NCBI GenBank assembly: GCA_963844405.1
Contig: CAWJNZ010000012.1
Span: forward strand, 62,001-126,000
From: DASSUW01 sp963844405
GTDB lineage: Bacteria; Actinomycetota; Thermoleophilia; Solirubrobacterales; Solirubrobacteraceae
Direction: 5' to 3'
DNA: 64,000 nt
The notes beneath the pieces were generated by a model. It ran no database searches. It had not been told where the DNA came from and saw nothing but the letters and a program-made list of their open reading frames with translations. Both the position numbers and the translations under genes were made by a program. This document shows, piece after piece, positions 35,354 through 43,242 of this stretch (within the stretch, counting starts at the first letter, position 1; each line of letters begins with the position of its first letter).

Positions 35354-36105
35354 CGCTCGGTCACGCTCTCGAGCGTCTCGAGGATCTGGTGCGCCGTTGA
35401 CGGCCCGAGGTCGCGGACGATGTCGCCGTCGGCGAGGAACAGCACGCGATCGGCGATCGCCGCCGCGTGGGCGTCGTGGGTGACCATGACGGTGGTCTGG
35501 CCGAGCGTGTCGACCGAGTCGCGCAGCAGGGTGAGGATCTCGCCGCTCGTGGTGGAGTCGAGGTTGCCGGTCGGCTCGTCGGCGAACATGACGCTCGGGC
35601 GCGAGACGAGCGCGCGGGCGACCGCGACGCGCTGCTGCTGGCCGCCGGACAGCTCCGACGGGCGGTGCGAGAGACGGTCGCCGAGGCCGACGGTGGCGAC
35701 GAGCTCGTCGAGCCACTCCGGATCCGGCGCGCCTCCGGCGAGCTTGAGCGGCAGCGCGATGTTCTCGGCCGCCGTCAGCATCGGGAGCAGGTTGAAGAAC
35801 TGGAAGATGAAGCCGATGTGGTCGCGGCGCAGCCTCGTCAGCTCGTCGTCGCTCAGGCTCATGACGTCGACGCCGGCGACGTGGACCTCGCCCGACGTCG
35901 GCTTGTCGAGCCCGGCGAGGATGTGCATCAGCGTCGACTTGCCCGAGCCCGACGGGCCCATGACCGCTGTGAGGCGGCCTTCGTCGATGTCGACGGAGAC
36001 GCCGCGCAGCGCATCGACGGCGGCGTCGCCCTCGCCGTAGCGGCGCACGAGGTTGCGCGCGGACACGACCGCGGTCGTCTGGAGATCTGGCATCTGGAGG
36101 GTCAT
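35350..36105 (-). CDS. ABC transporter ATP-binding protein (LolD/MacB type)
   Basis: A 251-residue ATPase with Walker A GPSGSGKST near residue 57, FIFQFFNLLPMLTAAENIAL (Q-loop region), signature LSGGQQQRVAVARAL and Walker B SVMFADEPTGNLDS. ATG 36105 is preferred over codons further upstream. It lies 90 bases downstream of the response-regulator stop with no obvious terminator between, so co-transcription with the two-component genes is likely. It shares RYGEGDAAVDALRGV with the ATPase at 20030. Confidence 0.88.
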   Translation of the reverse strand: MTLQMPDLQTTAVVSARNLVRRYGEGDAAVDALRGVSVDIDEGRLTAVMGPSGSGKSTLMHILAGLDKPTSGEVHVAGVDVMSLSDDELTRLRRDHIGFIFQFFNLLPMLTAAENIALPLKLAGGAPDPEWLDELVATVGLGDRLSHRPSELSGGQQQRVAVARALVSRPSVMFADEPTGNLDSTTSGEILTLLRDSVDTLGQTTVMVTHDAHAAAIADRVLFLADGDIVRDLGPSTAHQILETLESVTER

Positions 36106-36195
36106 GCCACGAGGTTCCCGGGAGCCATGTGAGCCGGCCAACGGGCTCGCCTGTGGATCGGGGGGCGGTGTTCCGGGGGTGCGCCGGTTCGGCTC

Positions 36196-36837
36196 TCAGC
36201 CGCGCAGGAGCTCGAGCACCGCGAGCACGCGCCGGTTCTCGTTGCCGGTGTCGGGCAGCCCGAGCTTCGAGAAGACGCTCGAGATGTGCTTCTCGGTGCT
36301 GCGCAGGGCGATGCCGAGCCGCTCGGCGATCGCCGGGTTCGACAGGCCCTCGCCCACGAGCTGGAGCACCTCGCGCTCGCGCTCCGTGAGGGCCGCGAGT
36401 GGACCGCCGTCGTCCTTGGCCAGCAGCCGTCCCACGACCTGGGCGTCGAGCGCCGTGCCGCCGGCGGCGACCCGGTGGAGCGTGTGCACGAACTCGTCCG
36501 GATCGGTCACGCGGTCCTTGAGCAGGTAGCCGAGCCGCTCCGGGTGCTCGGCCAGCACGCGCGCGGCCACTCCGGACTCGAGGTGCTGCGAGAGGATCAC
36601 GATCGCGGTGCCGGGGCGCCGGGCGCGGATCTCGTGCGCCGCGCGCAGTCCTTCGTCGGTGTGCGTCGGCGGCATCCGGATGTCGACGATCGCGACCTCC
36701 GGATCGTGCGCGTCGACCTCGCTCAGCAGCTCCTCCGCCGTGCCGGCCTGCCCGGTCACCTCGACCCCTGATTCCTCGAGCAGCGCCGCGATCCCCTTGC
36801 GGACGAGCAGGTTGTCGTCGGCGATCACGACCCGCAT
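36196..36837 (-). CDS. NarL/LuxR-family response regulator
   Basis: A 213-residue regulator. The receiver domain shows the acidic pair in VVIADDN, the phospho-acceptor Asp in VAIVDIRMPP near residue 53, and the Lys in GYLLKDRV near 105. The C-terminal LuxR helix-turn-helix reads ALTEREREVLQLVGEGLSNP, AIAERLGIALRSTEKHISSV. Start overlaps the kinase gene by 13 bp. It is phosphorylated by the kinase encoded upstream and probably activates its own operon, including the ABC transporter and hydrolases. Confidence 0.92.
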   Translation of the reverse strand: MRVVIADDNLLVRKGIAALLEESGVEVTGQAGTAEELLSEVDAHDPEVAIVDIRMPPTHTDEGLRAAHEIRARRPGTAIVILSQHLESGVAARVLAEHPERLGYLLKDRVTDPDEFVHTLHRVAAGGTALDAQVVGRLLAKDDGGPLAALTEREREVLQLVGEGLSNPAIAERLGIALRSTEKHISSVFSKLGLPDTGNENRRVLAVLELLRG

Positions 36838-38579
36838 GGCAGCTCCGCCGTGATCGTCGTCCCCGCACCCGGCGGGCTGGTGACGTACAGCCTGCCGTCG
36901 AGCGCCTCGACGCGGTCGGCCAGCCCGCGCAGGCCGGAGCCGCGGCTGTTGTCCGCGCCGCCGACGCCGTCGTCGGCGATCTGGATCTTGGCGAGCGGCC
37001 CGGCGCGCCACAGGCGCACCTGGGCCTGAGTCGCGCCCGAGTACTTCGCGACGTTCGCGAGCGCCTCGCTCGCGACGAAGTAGGCGGTGAGCTCGACCGG
37101 ACCGGAGAACCGCTCGCGCGTCTCGCACGACACCGTGGTCGCGACCGTCGAGCGGTTCGCGAGCGCGTCGAGCGCCGCCGCGAGCCCGTGCTCGAGGACC
37201 GCCGGGTGCATCCCGCGCGCGAGCTCGCGCAGCTCAGCCAGCGACTCGGCGAGCTCGGCGCTCGCCGTCGTCACCAGCTCCGCGGCGTCGGGGTCGTCTC
37301 CGACCCGGTTCTGCAGCAGGCGCAGATGCAGGGCGATCGCCACCAGCCGCTGCTGCGCGCCGTCGTGCAGGTTGCGCTCGAGCCGCCGGCGCTCGGCGTC
37401 ACCGGCGGCGACGATCCGCTCGCGCGATGCCTTCAGCTCGTCGAGCCGCACGTCGGCCTCGGCGAGGAGGCGCTGGTTCTCCAGCGCGAAGGCCGTTGCC
37501 GTGCAGGCGGCCTCGAGCAGCTCGGGATCCTCGTCGAGCGAGGCGTCGTGCACGAGAGCGGCGACCTGGCGCCCGTTGCGCTCGACCGGCGCGACGGCAC
37601 GGCCGGGACCGGCGTCCGGGAAACCCTCCAGCGCGAGCTCCAGGCTCGGATCGCCGAGCGCTCGCCGGAGCGCCGTCTGCAGATCTGCGGCGCTCGTCGC
37701 TCCGAGCCCGCGGAACAGGTCGGCGAGGCCGCCGCGGGCCAGCCGCGAGCGCAGCAGCCCGGCCAGGAACGCCAGCGGTACGGTCACGAGCGAGCAGGCC
37801 GCGATCCACAGCAGCGTCTGCGAGCGCGTTCCCGAGACGAGGTCGTTGACGAGGAGCGTCGCGAAGCACAGCAGCGCGAAGGCGCCGGCCACGCTCGGCA
37901 GCAGCGCGCGGCGGCGCGGCCGTGTCGACGCCCACCATCTGGCGACGACCACGACGACGGTGACCACGGCGCAGACGACGAGCATTCCGCGCTGCACCCG
38001 GTCGATCGCGTGAGCGAGATCCGCGTCGGGGAACGCGAGCAGGAGGTGGCCCTCCTCGGGGTCGGTCATCATCCACGCGAGCTGCCCGATCCCCAGCGGG
38101 ATCGCGTACGAGGCCACGAGCAGGCGGTCGAAGCGCGTCTGGAGCCGCCCGCTCGTCAGCAGCGTCAGCATCACCGTGACGAACGGGAAGATCCAGTAGT
38201 CGACGAACATGACGCGCAGCGTGTGGGCGAGCTCGCCCTGAAGCTGGCCGAGCAGCGGGGAGACGAAGAACAGGAAGCCCGTCGCGACCATCAGCGGCCC
38301 GCTGCGGCTGTCCGGACGCCGGCGCCACGCGAGCAGGCCGCACGCCGCGAACGAGCCGCCGACGAGCGTGAAGACGACCTCGATGCCCTGGATCGGCGCT
38401 TCCCGGTCGAACAGCACGGGCCTGAGCGCGAGGGCCTCCGCGGCCACGACGGCGATCCAGAGCGCGATCCACAGCGGCCCGTCCGGGGTCGTCGGAACGA
38501 GACGGGCGATGGGACGAGTGCCGGTCCTGCTGCTCAGCTGGGCCACTTCGAGCCCTGGTGGCGCCCAACGGATAAGCAT
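36825..38579 (-). CDS. NarL-type sensor histidine kinase
   Basis: A 584-residue membrane kinase. Residues 35-280 hold about eight hydrophobic segments, a GAF-like region follows, and HisKA_3 is recognised by ERRRLERNLHDGAQQRLVAI with the phospho-accepting His in NLHDG near residue 410. The ATPase domain has ASEALANVAKYSGA (N-box) and DDGVGGADNSRGSGLRGLAD. ATG 38579 has GAGAGG in front. The multi-helix sensor region resembles those of envelope-stress kinases that monitor the membrane. First gene of a six-gene operon. Confidence 0.9.
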   Translation of the reverse strand: MLIRWAPPGLEVAQLSSRTGTRPIARLVPTTPDGPLWIALWIAVVAAEALALRPVLFDREAPIQGIEVVFTLVGGSFAACGLLAWRRRPDSRSGPLMVATGFLFFVSPLLGQLQGELAHTLRVMFVDYWIFPFVTVMLTLLTSGRLQTRFDRLLVASYAIPLGIGQLAWMMTDPEEGHLLLAFPDADLAHAIDRVQRGMLVVCAVVTVVVVVARWWASTRPRRRALLPSVAGAFALLCFATLLVNDLVSGTRSQTLLWIAACSLVTVPLAFLAGLLRSRLARGGLADLFRGLGATSAADLQTALRRALGDPSLELALEGFPDAGPGRAVAPVERNGRQVAALVHDASLDEDPELLEAACTATAFALENQRLLAEADVRLDELKASRERIVAAGDAERRRLERNLHDGAQQRLVAIALHLRLLQNRVGDDPDAAELVTTASAELAESLAELRELARGMHPAVLEHGLAAALDALANRSTVATTVSCETRERFSGPVELTAYFVASEALANVAKYSGATQAQVRLWRAGPLAKIQIADDGVGGADNSRGSGLRGLADRVEALDGRLYVTSPPGAGTTITAELPCGS

Positions 38580-38770
38580 CGAGAACCTCTCGTAGGGGCC
38601 GAGCCACGACTCTAACCCACGCCCGCCTCTTGGTCACGATGCCATTCAGTCCCGCCGGCCGCCGAACAGGTCCAGGGTGAGCAGGACTCCGAACCAGGGA
38701 AAGCGACAGGCGCGAGCGGCGGCGCTCCGGAGGACAGTCGCCCTGTCAACAACCCCGTCAAGGAGCAGAC

Positions 38771-38932
38771 ATGGCCACCATTCATTTCAACGAGACGACC
38801 ACGTCGACACCGGAAGGCGATCGAGGCGCGGAACGCCGTTCCGACGCCGGCGTAACGTTCCGCACTCCGTCCCTCCACCTCACAGGGAGCGCGCCGGCTC
38901 TGCTTCACCGCAGGGCCGGCGCGTGCGGCTAG
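38771..38932 (+). CDS. Small hypothetical protein (53 aa)
   Basis: A 53-codon frame opening at an ATG preceded at ideal distance by AAGGAG. The product begins MATIHFNETTTSTPEGDRG, is rich in Thr, Arg and Ala, and has one Cys near the C-terminus (RRAGACG). No family is recognised. Its stop overlaps the 3' end of the convergent copper gene by four bases. The strong ribosome site is the main reason to call it; composition alone is inconclusive, and a short regulatory or precursor peptide is possible. Confidence 0.4.
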   Translation: MATIHFNETTTSTPEGDRGAERRSDAGVTFRTPSLHLTGSAPALLHRRAGACG

Positions 38933-40458
38933 GACGCCGGGGGCTGCGTGGCCACGAGCACGGAGGTCACGCCGAGGACGACCACCGCGAAGGCGATCTC
39001 GAGGGCCACTGATCTTCGGAGCAGGCTGGCCGTCTCGCCGGGCGGATCGCCGCGGGCGGCGGCCGCCCGGAGCCGGGGCAGCATCCGGCGCTGGTTGAAC
39101 GCTCCGAGGGCGATCAGCACGCCGATGAGCGCGATCTTGGCCAGCACGAGCCTGCCGTAGGCCGTCTCGACCAGCGCCTCGAACGATGCGACGAGCACGA
39201 CGGAGTTGACGATCCCGGAGAGCAGGAGCAGCGTGACGGCGATCATCGCCATGCGCGAGAAGCGTCCGACCGCCGTCGCCAGGAGCGGCGTCGCGTCCTG
39301 TGGCACGAGCGCGCGAACCCCGAGCGGGATGGCGATGACGAGCATCACGAGGCCGCCGAGCCACGTGCACATGCACAGCACGTGCACCGTGTCGGAGCCG
39401 GCGAGCAGCCCGCGCGGGGAGTGCGATGCGGCGTGCCCGGCGAGCGGCGCGGTGATCGCCAGCGCACCGATCGCCGTGAAGAGGACGAGCGCCTGCGCCC
39501 GCGACGGGCCCGAGCCCAGCGCCGTGCCGTCGGCGCCGAGCGCGGCGCGCCGGAGCACCGGCATCCGGCTCGGGCGCATGATCACCACGACGAGCCCGGC
39601 CAGTACGAGCCACACGAGCAGACGCACGCTCCACGCCTGGACCACGCGGGTCTCGGACACGAGCTCGAGTGCATCCGGGTCGAGCGCGGCCCAGAAGGAG
39701 ACCCCCGCGGCCGTCGCCGCCTCCAGCACGATCGCGAGCACCGTGGAGACCACGCCGAGCAGGATCGCGGCGAGCACCGTGCCGCGTGCGCGGCGAGCGA
39801 AGCGCTCCGACAGCCGACGCCACTCCGTGCCCGGGCCGGCCACGAGTCGGACCGCGGGGAGCCAGACGACGAGCAGGAACACGATGCCGCCCACCGCGAG
39901 CGCCATCGCGAGGTACCCGAGTCCGCGCGCGACCGCGAAGGCCGCGGCGGTGATCGAACCGCTCTCGCCGTCCTCGTGGCCGGCCGCTTCGGCAGCGGGC
40001 GGCATGATCTCGCCGTCCTCCGCGGGCGGCATCGCGCCCTCGTCATCGTCGCGCTTCTCCTCCTTGGGGGGAGCCGGCGGGCGCACGGCGAACGTCGTCC
40101 GCTGCCTCACCGGGTGGCCGTCCTCGGAGATCACGCGGTAGCTCGCGGAGTACCTGCCGTCGAGCCCCGGCTGGAGCCGGATGGCGAGCTGCTCCTCCTG
40201 GCCGTCCGGGTGGTAGGGCTCGCCGCGTGTCACCGGGCGACCGTCCGCAGCCTGCACCTGCAGCCGGACGAACGCCGCGTCGACGCCCTCGTCGAACGTC
40301 AGCACGATCGCCTGCGGCGAGCGCTTGAGGACCTGACCGTCGCGCGGCGACACGCGAAGCAGCTCGGCGTGTGCGAAGGCTGTCGCGGCAAGCGTCGCCA
40401 GGCCGAGCGCTCCTACCACGACCACGAACATCAACCGGCTGGCGACGCAACTGAGCAC
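38929..40458 (-). CDS. CopC-CopD fusion, copper resistance/uptake protein
   Basis: A 509-residue protein. After a signal peptide (FVVVVGALGLATLAATAFA) the mature protein begins with His (HAELLRVSPRDGQVL), the usual N-terminal copper ligand of CopC. The CopC domain (to about residue 125, with SEDGHPVRQRTTF) is joined by an acidic linker (EEKRDDDEGAMPPAEDGE) to a CopD membrane domain of about eight helices containing GHAASHSPRG and HVLCMCTWLGGLVMLVI. Such fusions bind copper outside the membrane and move it inward. GTG 40458 follows GGAGGGG. No copper regulator is adjacent. Confidence 0.87.
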   Translation of the reverse strand: MLSCVASRLMFVVVVGALGLATLAATAFAHAELLRVSPRDGQVLKRSPQAIVLTFDEGVDAAFVRLQVQAADGRPVTRGEPYHPDGQEEQLAIRLQPGLDGRYSASYRVISEDGHPVRQRTTFAVRPPAPPKEEKRDDDEGAMPPAEDGEIMPPAAEAAGHEDGESGSITAAAFAVARGLGYLAMALAVGGIVFLLVVWLPAVRLVAGPGTEWRRLSERFARRARGTVLAAILLGVVSTVLAIVLEAATAAGVSFWAALDPDALELVSETRVVQAWSVRLLVWLVLAGLVVVIMRPSRMPVLRRAALGADGTALGSGPSRAQALVLFTAIGALAITAPLAGHAASHSPRGLLAGSDTVHVLCMCTWLGGLVMLVIAIPLGVRALVPQDATPLLATAVGRFSRMAMIAVTLLLLSGIVNSVVLVASFEALVETAYGRLVLAKIALIGVLIALGAFNQRRMLPRLRAAAARGDPPGETASLLRRSVALEIAFAVVVLGVTSVLVATQPPAS

Positions 40459-40515
40459 GCTCGCCCCTCCCTTCTCGGCCGCTGTAAGCGACCCCGATCC
40501 GGATCGTACTCCCGG

Positions 40516-41919
40516 CTACTCGATCGTGAACTCCTGGGTCTGGGGGTTCGAGTACGGCGTCCGGAAGTACGCCGTGACGCGCGGATCGTTGATGCGCCAC
40601 GTGAGCAGGCCGCGCACGAGGTCGGACTCGTAGATGTGGCCGTTGTACCAGTAGGTCGACCAGTCGCCGCCCGCGAAGCCGTCCGGGAACGCCGGCGGAT
40701 CGGCGTAGGCGATCTCCTTCGCGTTCGCCGGGTCGGTGAAGTCGACGACGCTGATGCCGGACATGTAGTTGCCGGAGACGAGCACGTAGCGCATCTCACC
40801 GCCGCGCTTCCTGAGCGGGATGACGTTGTAGTTGTGGATCGTGCACGCCTCGTCCGCACCCTGGTCGCGGGGCAGCACGAACTTGCCCAGCAGCTCGCCC
40901 GTCTCGACCGAGAAGAAGAAGTAGGACTTCATGTCATCCGTCTGAGTCGCGGAGCCGGCGATCGGCGGGACGAGCGGCGAGCCCGTCCGCTGGCAGGCGG
41001 GGCGGACGCCGCCTCCCGGCTCCCAGCCGAAGACGACGACCTTGCCGTCGTACGTGAAGGCGGCCGAGTGTCCGGAGGAGGGGATGCCCGGGAGCATGTG
41101 GTGCATCTCCTCCGGGAAGTCGAGCGAGCCGCCGTCCGGCCCGCCCAGGCCGTAGATGGTGAGGCTGTTGCCGCCCGCGCAGGCGAGCTTCATCGCGCTT
41201 CCCAGGATGACGCCGATGTCATGGCACGGGTGGCCGGTGGTCGGGATCTGCCGAAGGAGCCGCGCTCCCGCGGGGTTCGCGATCGGGATCTCGACGATGT
41301 CGAAGTTCGTGCACGTCGCGCTCGAGCTGCCGACGTACACGAGCAGCCGGCGGTTGGCGAGATCGGGGACCATCGTCTGGGTGTGCGAGCCGCAGACAAG
41401 GTCCACCGAGGCGATCAGGTCGGGGTTCCGCTTGTTCGAGATGTCGAAGATGTGGAGGCCCTCGAAGCCCGGCGGTACGAAGTCGCCGTCGCATGAGGCG
41501 CCGAGCGGTCCGGTGTTCGAGTTCCAGGACCGGCTGAGGATGTTCCCGTAGATGGCGATGTCGCCCTGGTTGCCGGGAACGGCGCCGGTCGGGTTCTTGG
41601 GCGCGCACTCCTCGTAGTCGATGATCTCGTCCGGCTTCTTCGGCTGCGCGAGGTCGACGAGCCGGAAGCCGTTGTAGTGGCCCTGGACCACCATGTCGCC
41701 CCAGAAGGCGAGGTCGGAGTTGATGAAGTTCGACTCCGGTCCGGAGGTCGGCACGCTGCGTTCAGAGAAGCTCAGCGCGGTCAGGTTGGGCGTGATGGCC
41801 CAGTCGTCCACGACCGAGACGCGCGGTGCCGCCGCGCTCAGCGGCGCGGCGATGAGACCGACCGCCAACACCGCGACCACCAGCGTAAGCCGCAGCACCT
41901 TCCGCACTGGCGAAGACAT
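40516..41919 (-). CDS. Secreted LVIVD-repeat beta-propeller protein
   Basis: A 467-residue exported protein (signal LRLTLVVAVLAVGLIAAPLS). It contains repeats of the LVIVD type: NGFRLVDLAQPKKPDEI, GLHIFDISNKRNPDLIASVD, SGISVVDFTDPANAKEI. Several paired cysteines (ECAPK, GASCDG, LVCGSH, ATCTNF) suggest disulfide stabilisation outside the cell. Function is unknown; related proteins are common surface or secreted proteins in actinobacteria. ATG 41919 follows a perfect GGAGGGGG site. It lies just upstream of the copper gene on the same strand, separated by 57 bases. Confidence 0.8.
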   Translation of the reverse strand: MSSPVRKVLRLTLVVAVLAVGLIAAPLSAAAPRVSVVDDWAITPNLTALSFSERSVPTSGPESNFINSDLAFWGDMVVQGHYNGFRLVDLAQPKKPDEIIDYEECAPKNPTGAVPGNQGDIAIYGNILSRSWNSNTGPLGASCDGDFVPPGFEGLHIFDISNKRNPDLIASVDLVCGSHTQTMVPDLANRRLLVYVGSSSATCTNFDIVEIPIANPAGARLLRQIPTTGHPCHDIGVILGSAMKLACAGGNSLTIYGLGGPDGGSLDFPEEMHHMLPGIPSSGHSAAFTYDGKVVVFGWEPGGGVRPACQRTGSPLVPPIAGSATQTDDMKSYFFFSVETGELLGKFVLPRDQGADEACTIHNYNVIPLRKRGGEMRYVLVSGNYMSGISVVDFTDPANAKEIAYADPPAFPDGFAGGDWSTYWYNGHIYESDLVRGLLTWRINDPRVTAYFRTPYSNPQTQEFTIE

Positions 41920-42086
41920 ATCCCCCTCCGTTCCCCGGCGTCCAGCTGTCCAGCGCATCTTCTTCCGCGCCGTAGAGGTCTGTCAACCGGCAGTCCGAGT
42001 CGCCGGAACAAAACAGCTACTCGATCGGCTCGCCGATCTACGTTTTTCCTGTAGTGGTGGGCGCTGTCGTGGGCAGGACGCCACGC

Positions 42087-42113
42087 GTTTGACGGGCCGA
42101 GTCGGCAGGGTAG
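42087..42113 (+). promoter_or_regulatory. Candidate SigB/SigF-type promoter (GTTT-N17-GGGTAG)
   Basis: GTTT at 42087-42090 and GGGTAG at 42108-42113 match the general-stress sigma consensus, with a 17-base spacer that is at the long end of the usual range. It lies about 30 bases before the acidic-protein ATG. An identical arrangement occurs at 47922-47948, and a SigB/F-family gene is encoded nearby. Confidence 0.55.
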
Positions 42114-42143
42114 ACCTCGGGTCCCGACGCAAGGAGGAGAGCG

Positions 42144-42800
42144 ATGGCCGAGCAGCAAACCGCCGCCCGTAAGCGATCGCGGTCCAAGCGCGAAAAGCCG
42201 CCAGAGGACGATGTCGCCAAGTACGAGCAAGAGCTCGCGTCCTACCTGCAACAACGGATCAAGCCCGGCCTCAACAGCGGCGCCATCCCGCTCCTGGCCC
42301 GGTCCATCGCCAAGGACATCGCTCATCGCGAGCATCCGAACGGCGGAACGCCCGAGGACGGGTCGAAGGCCGAGGCAGAGGACGAGTCGAAGGACAAGTC
42401 GAAGGCCGAGGGCGAGGACGAGTCGAAGGCCGAGGCAGAGGACGAGTCGAAGGCCGAGGGCGAGGACGAGTCGATCGCGGAGGGCGAGGACGAGTCGACC
42501 GCGGAGGGCGAGGACGAGTCGACCGCCGAGGGCGGCGATGAAGGTGAGGACGAGCCGAGCGCGGAAGGCGAGGACGAGGAGAGCGCCGAGAGCGAGCCGC
42601 CGCCCGACTTCGAGGCGGACATGCGCGAGCTCCAGGCGGAGCTCGGCGAAGACTGGATCCTGCGCTTCTCCGTCCAGGGCGACGACGGCTGGCTGACCGC
42701 CGAGAAGGACGACGGAACCCAACGCATCGAGGCGCCGGACGCCGCGGTGCTCGTCGAGGCGGTCGCGCTGCTCAACGAGCGCGGTGGCCGGTCGAGCTAG
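42144..42800 (+). CDS. Acidic octad-repeat protein at start of the gas-vesicle/stress island
   Basis: A 218-residue soluble protein in three parts: a basic N-terminus (RKRSRSKREK) and helical segment to about residue 65, a highly acidic low-complexity middle built of 8-residue units such as KAEGEDES and TAEGEDES (about residues 74-140), and a folded C-terminal domain of about 60 residues (DWILRFSVQGDDGWLTAEKD, then AAVLVEAVALLNE). No known family recognised. ATG 42144 has AAGGAGGAG. A candidate SigB-type promoter lies upstream. The charge pattern resembles the acidic linkers of the proteins at 47990 and 49337, suggesting a shared scaffold or solubility role. Confidence 0.7.
   Translation: MAEQQTAARKRSRSKREKPPEDDVAKYEQELASYLQQRIKPGLNSGAIPLLARSIAKDIAHREHPNGGTPEDGSKAEAEDESKDKSKAEGEDESKAEAEDESKAEGEDESIAEGEDESTAEGEDESTAEGGDEGEDEPSAEGEDEESAESEPPPDFEADMRELQAELGEDWILRFSVQGDDGWLTAEKDDGTQRIEAPDAAVLVEAVALLNERGGRSS
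42363..42560 (+). repeat. 24-bp tandem coding repeats (acidic octads)
   Basis: About eight imperfect 24-bp units built on GAGGACGAGTCG plus AAGGCCGAG or ACCGCGGAG. They encode the octads of the acidic protein. The near-identity of units predicts length variation between strains by slippage. Confidence 0.7.
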
Positions 42801-42801
42801 C

Positions 42802-43242
42802 GTGGATGAACGCCGAACGTCGATCGCGGAGCTCCTCGCTGAACTCTCGGAAGAGTCGTCCGGGCTGATCCGCGAAGAGCTGCGCCTGATCGGTGCCGAC
42901 CTCACGGCGCAGGGCCGCCGTGTCGGAGGCAGCGCGGCCCTGCTCGGCGGGGCCGGCGTTCTCGGCGTGGGGGCGTTCGGTGCGCTCACCGCCGGGCTGA
43001 TCGCCCTCCTCGGCCGGCGTCCCGCGCGCGGCGCATTGATGGTCGCCGCCCTGTACGGAGCGGGCGCCGGGGCACTGGCGGACGCGGCGCTCAAGCGCCT
43101 GGGGGAGGTGGCGCCCGAGGCGGCGCAGGCGCTGCGACGAGACCTGAAGGCTGCGACCACAGGCGCGCAGCGCGCTGACTCGCGCAAGCAGCTGACCTCC
43201 CCTCGGCCCGCCAAGAAGGGATCCCGCGCGTCAGCCCGTTGA
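42802..43242 (+). CDS. Holin-like actinobacterial membrane protein (phage_holin_3_6 type)
   Basis: A 146-residue protein with an amphipathic N-terminus (IAELLAELSEESSGLIREEL), two or three helices (SAALLGGAGVLGVGAFGALT and GALMVAALYGAGAGALADAA) and a basic C-terminus. This is the layout of the DUF1469/phage-holin-like family that is common in actinobacterial chromosomes and is not phage-derived. Starts at GTG 42802, two bases after the previous stop; an earlier GTG at 42784 is possible. Its 3' end overlaps the convergent sigma gene by 12 bp. Confidence 0.75.
   Translation: MDERRTSIAELLAELSEESSGLIREELRLIGADLTAQGRRVGGSAALLGGAGVLGVGAFGALTAGLIALLGRRPARGALMVAALYGAGAGALADAALKRLGEVAPEAAQALRRDLKAATTGAQRADSRKQLTSPRPAKKGSRASAR

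Noticed and set aside
32825..36040. A 1071-codon open frame on the plus strand
   Set aside because: It is antisense to the intact FtsX permease and ABC ATPase, is very rich in Arg, Asp, Glu and Gln, and has no domain. GC-rich third positions keep such antisense frames open.
32817..36868. Single 1350-residue ABC protein
   Set aside because: The long frame runs upstream of the permease ATG at 35353 through antisense-like sequence. The ATPase is encoded separately in another frame at 35350-36105.
36838..37128. Possible N-terminal extension of the response regulator
   Set aside because: The open frame extends upstream, but the receiver domain starts exactly at the ATG (MRVVIADDN), and the extra codons overlap the kinase ATPase domain in another frame.
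38640..38770. Riboswitch upstream of the 53-residue ORF
   Set aside because: The GC-rich sequence allows pairing, but no conserved box of a known riboswitch class could be matched and no regulated gene is evident.
39382..41496. A 704-codon plus-strand frame
   Set aside because: Antisense to the CopC-CopD and LVIVD genes, Arg/Gly/Val-rich, with no motif.
42363..42560. CRISPR-like repeat array
   Set aside because: The regular 24-bp units have no unique spacers and keep an open reading frame; they encode an acidic octad repeat.
42802..43242. Prophage holin
   Set aside because: The protein belongs to a chromosomal holin-like family frequent in actinobacteria, and no other phage gene is nearby.
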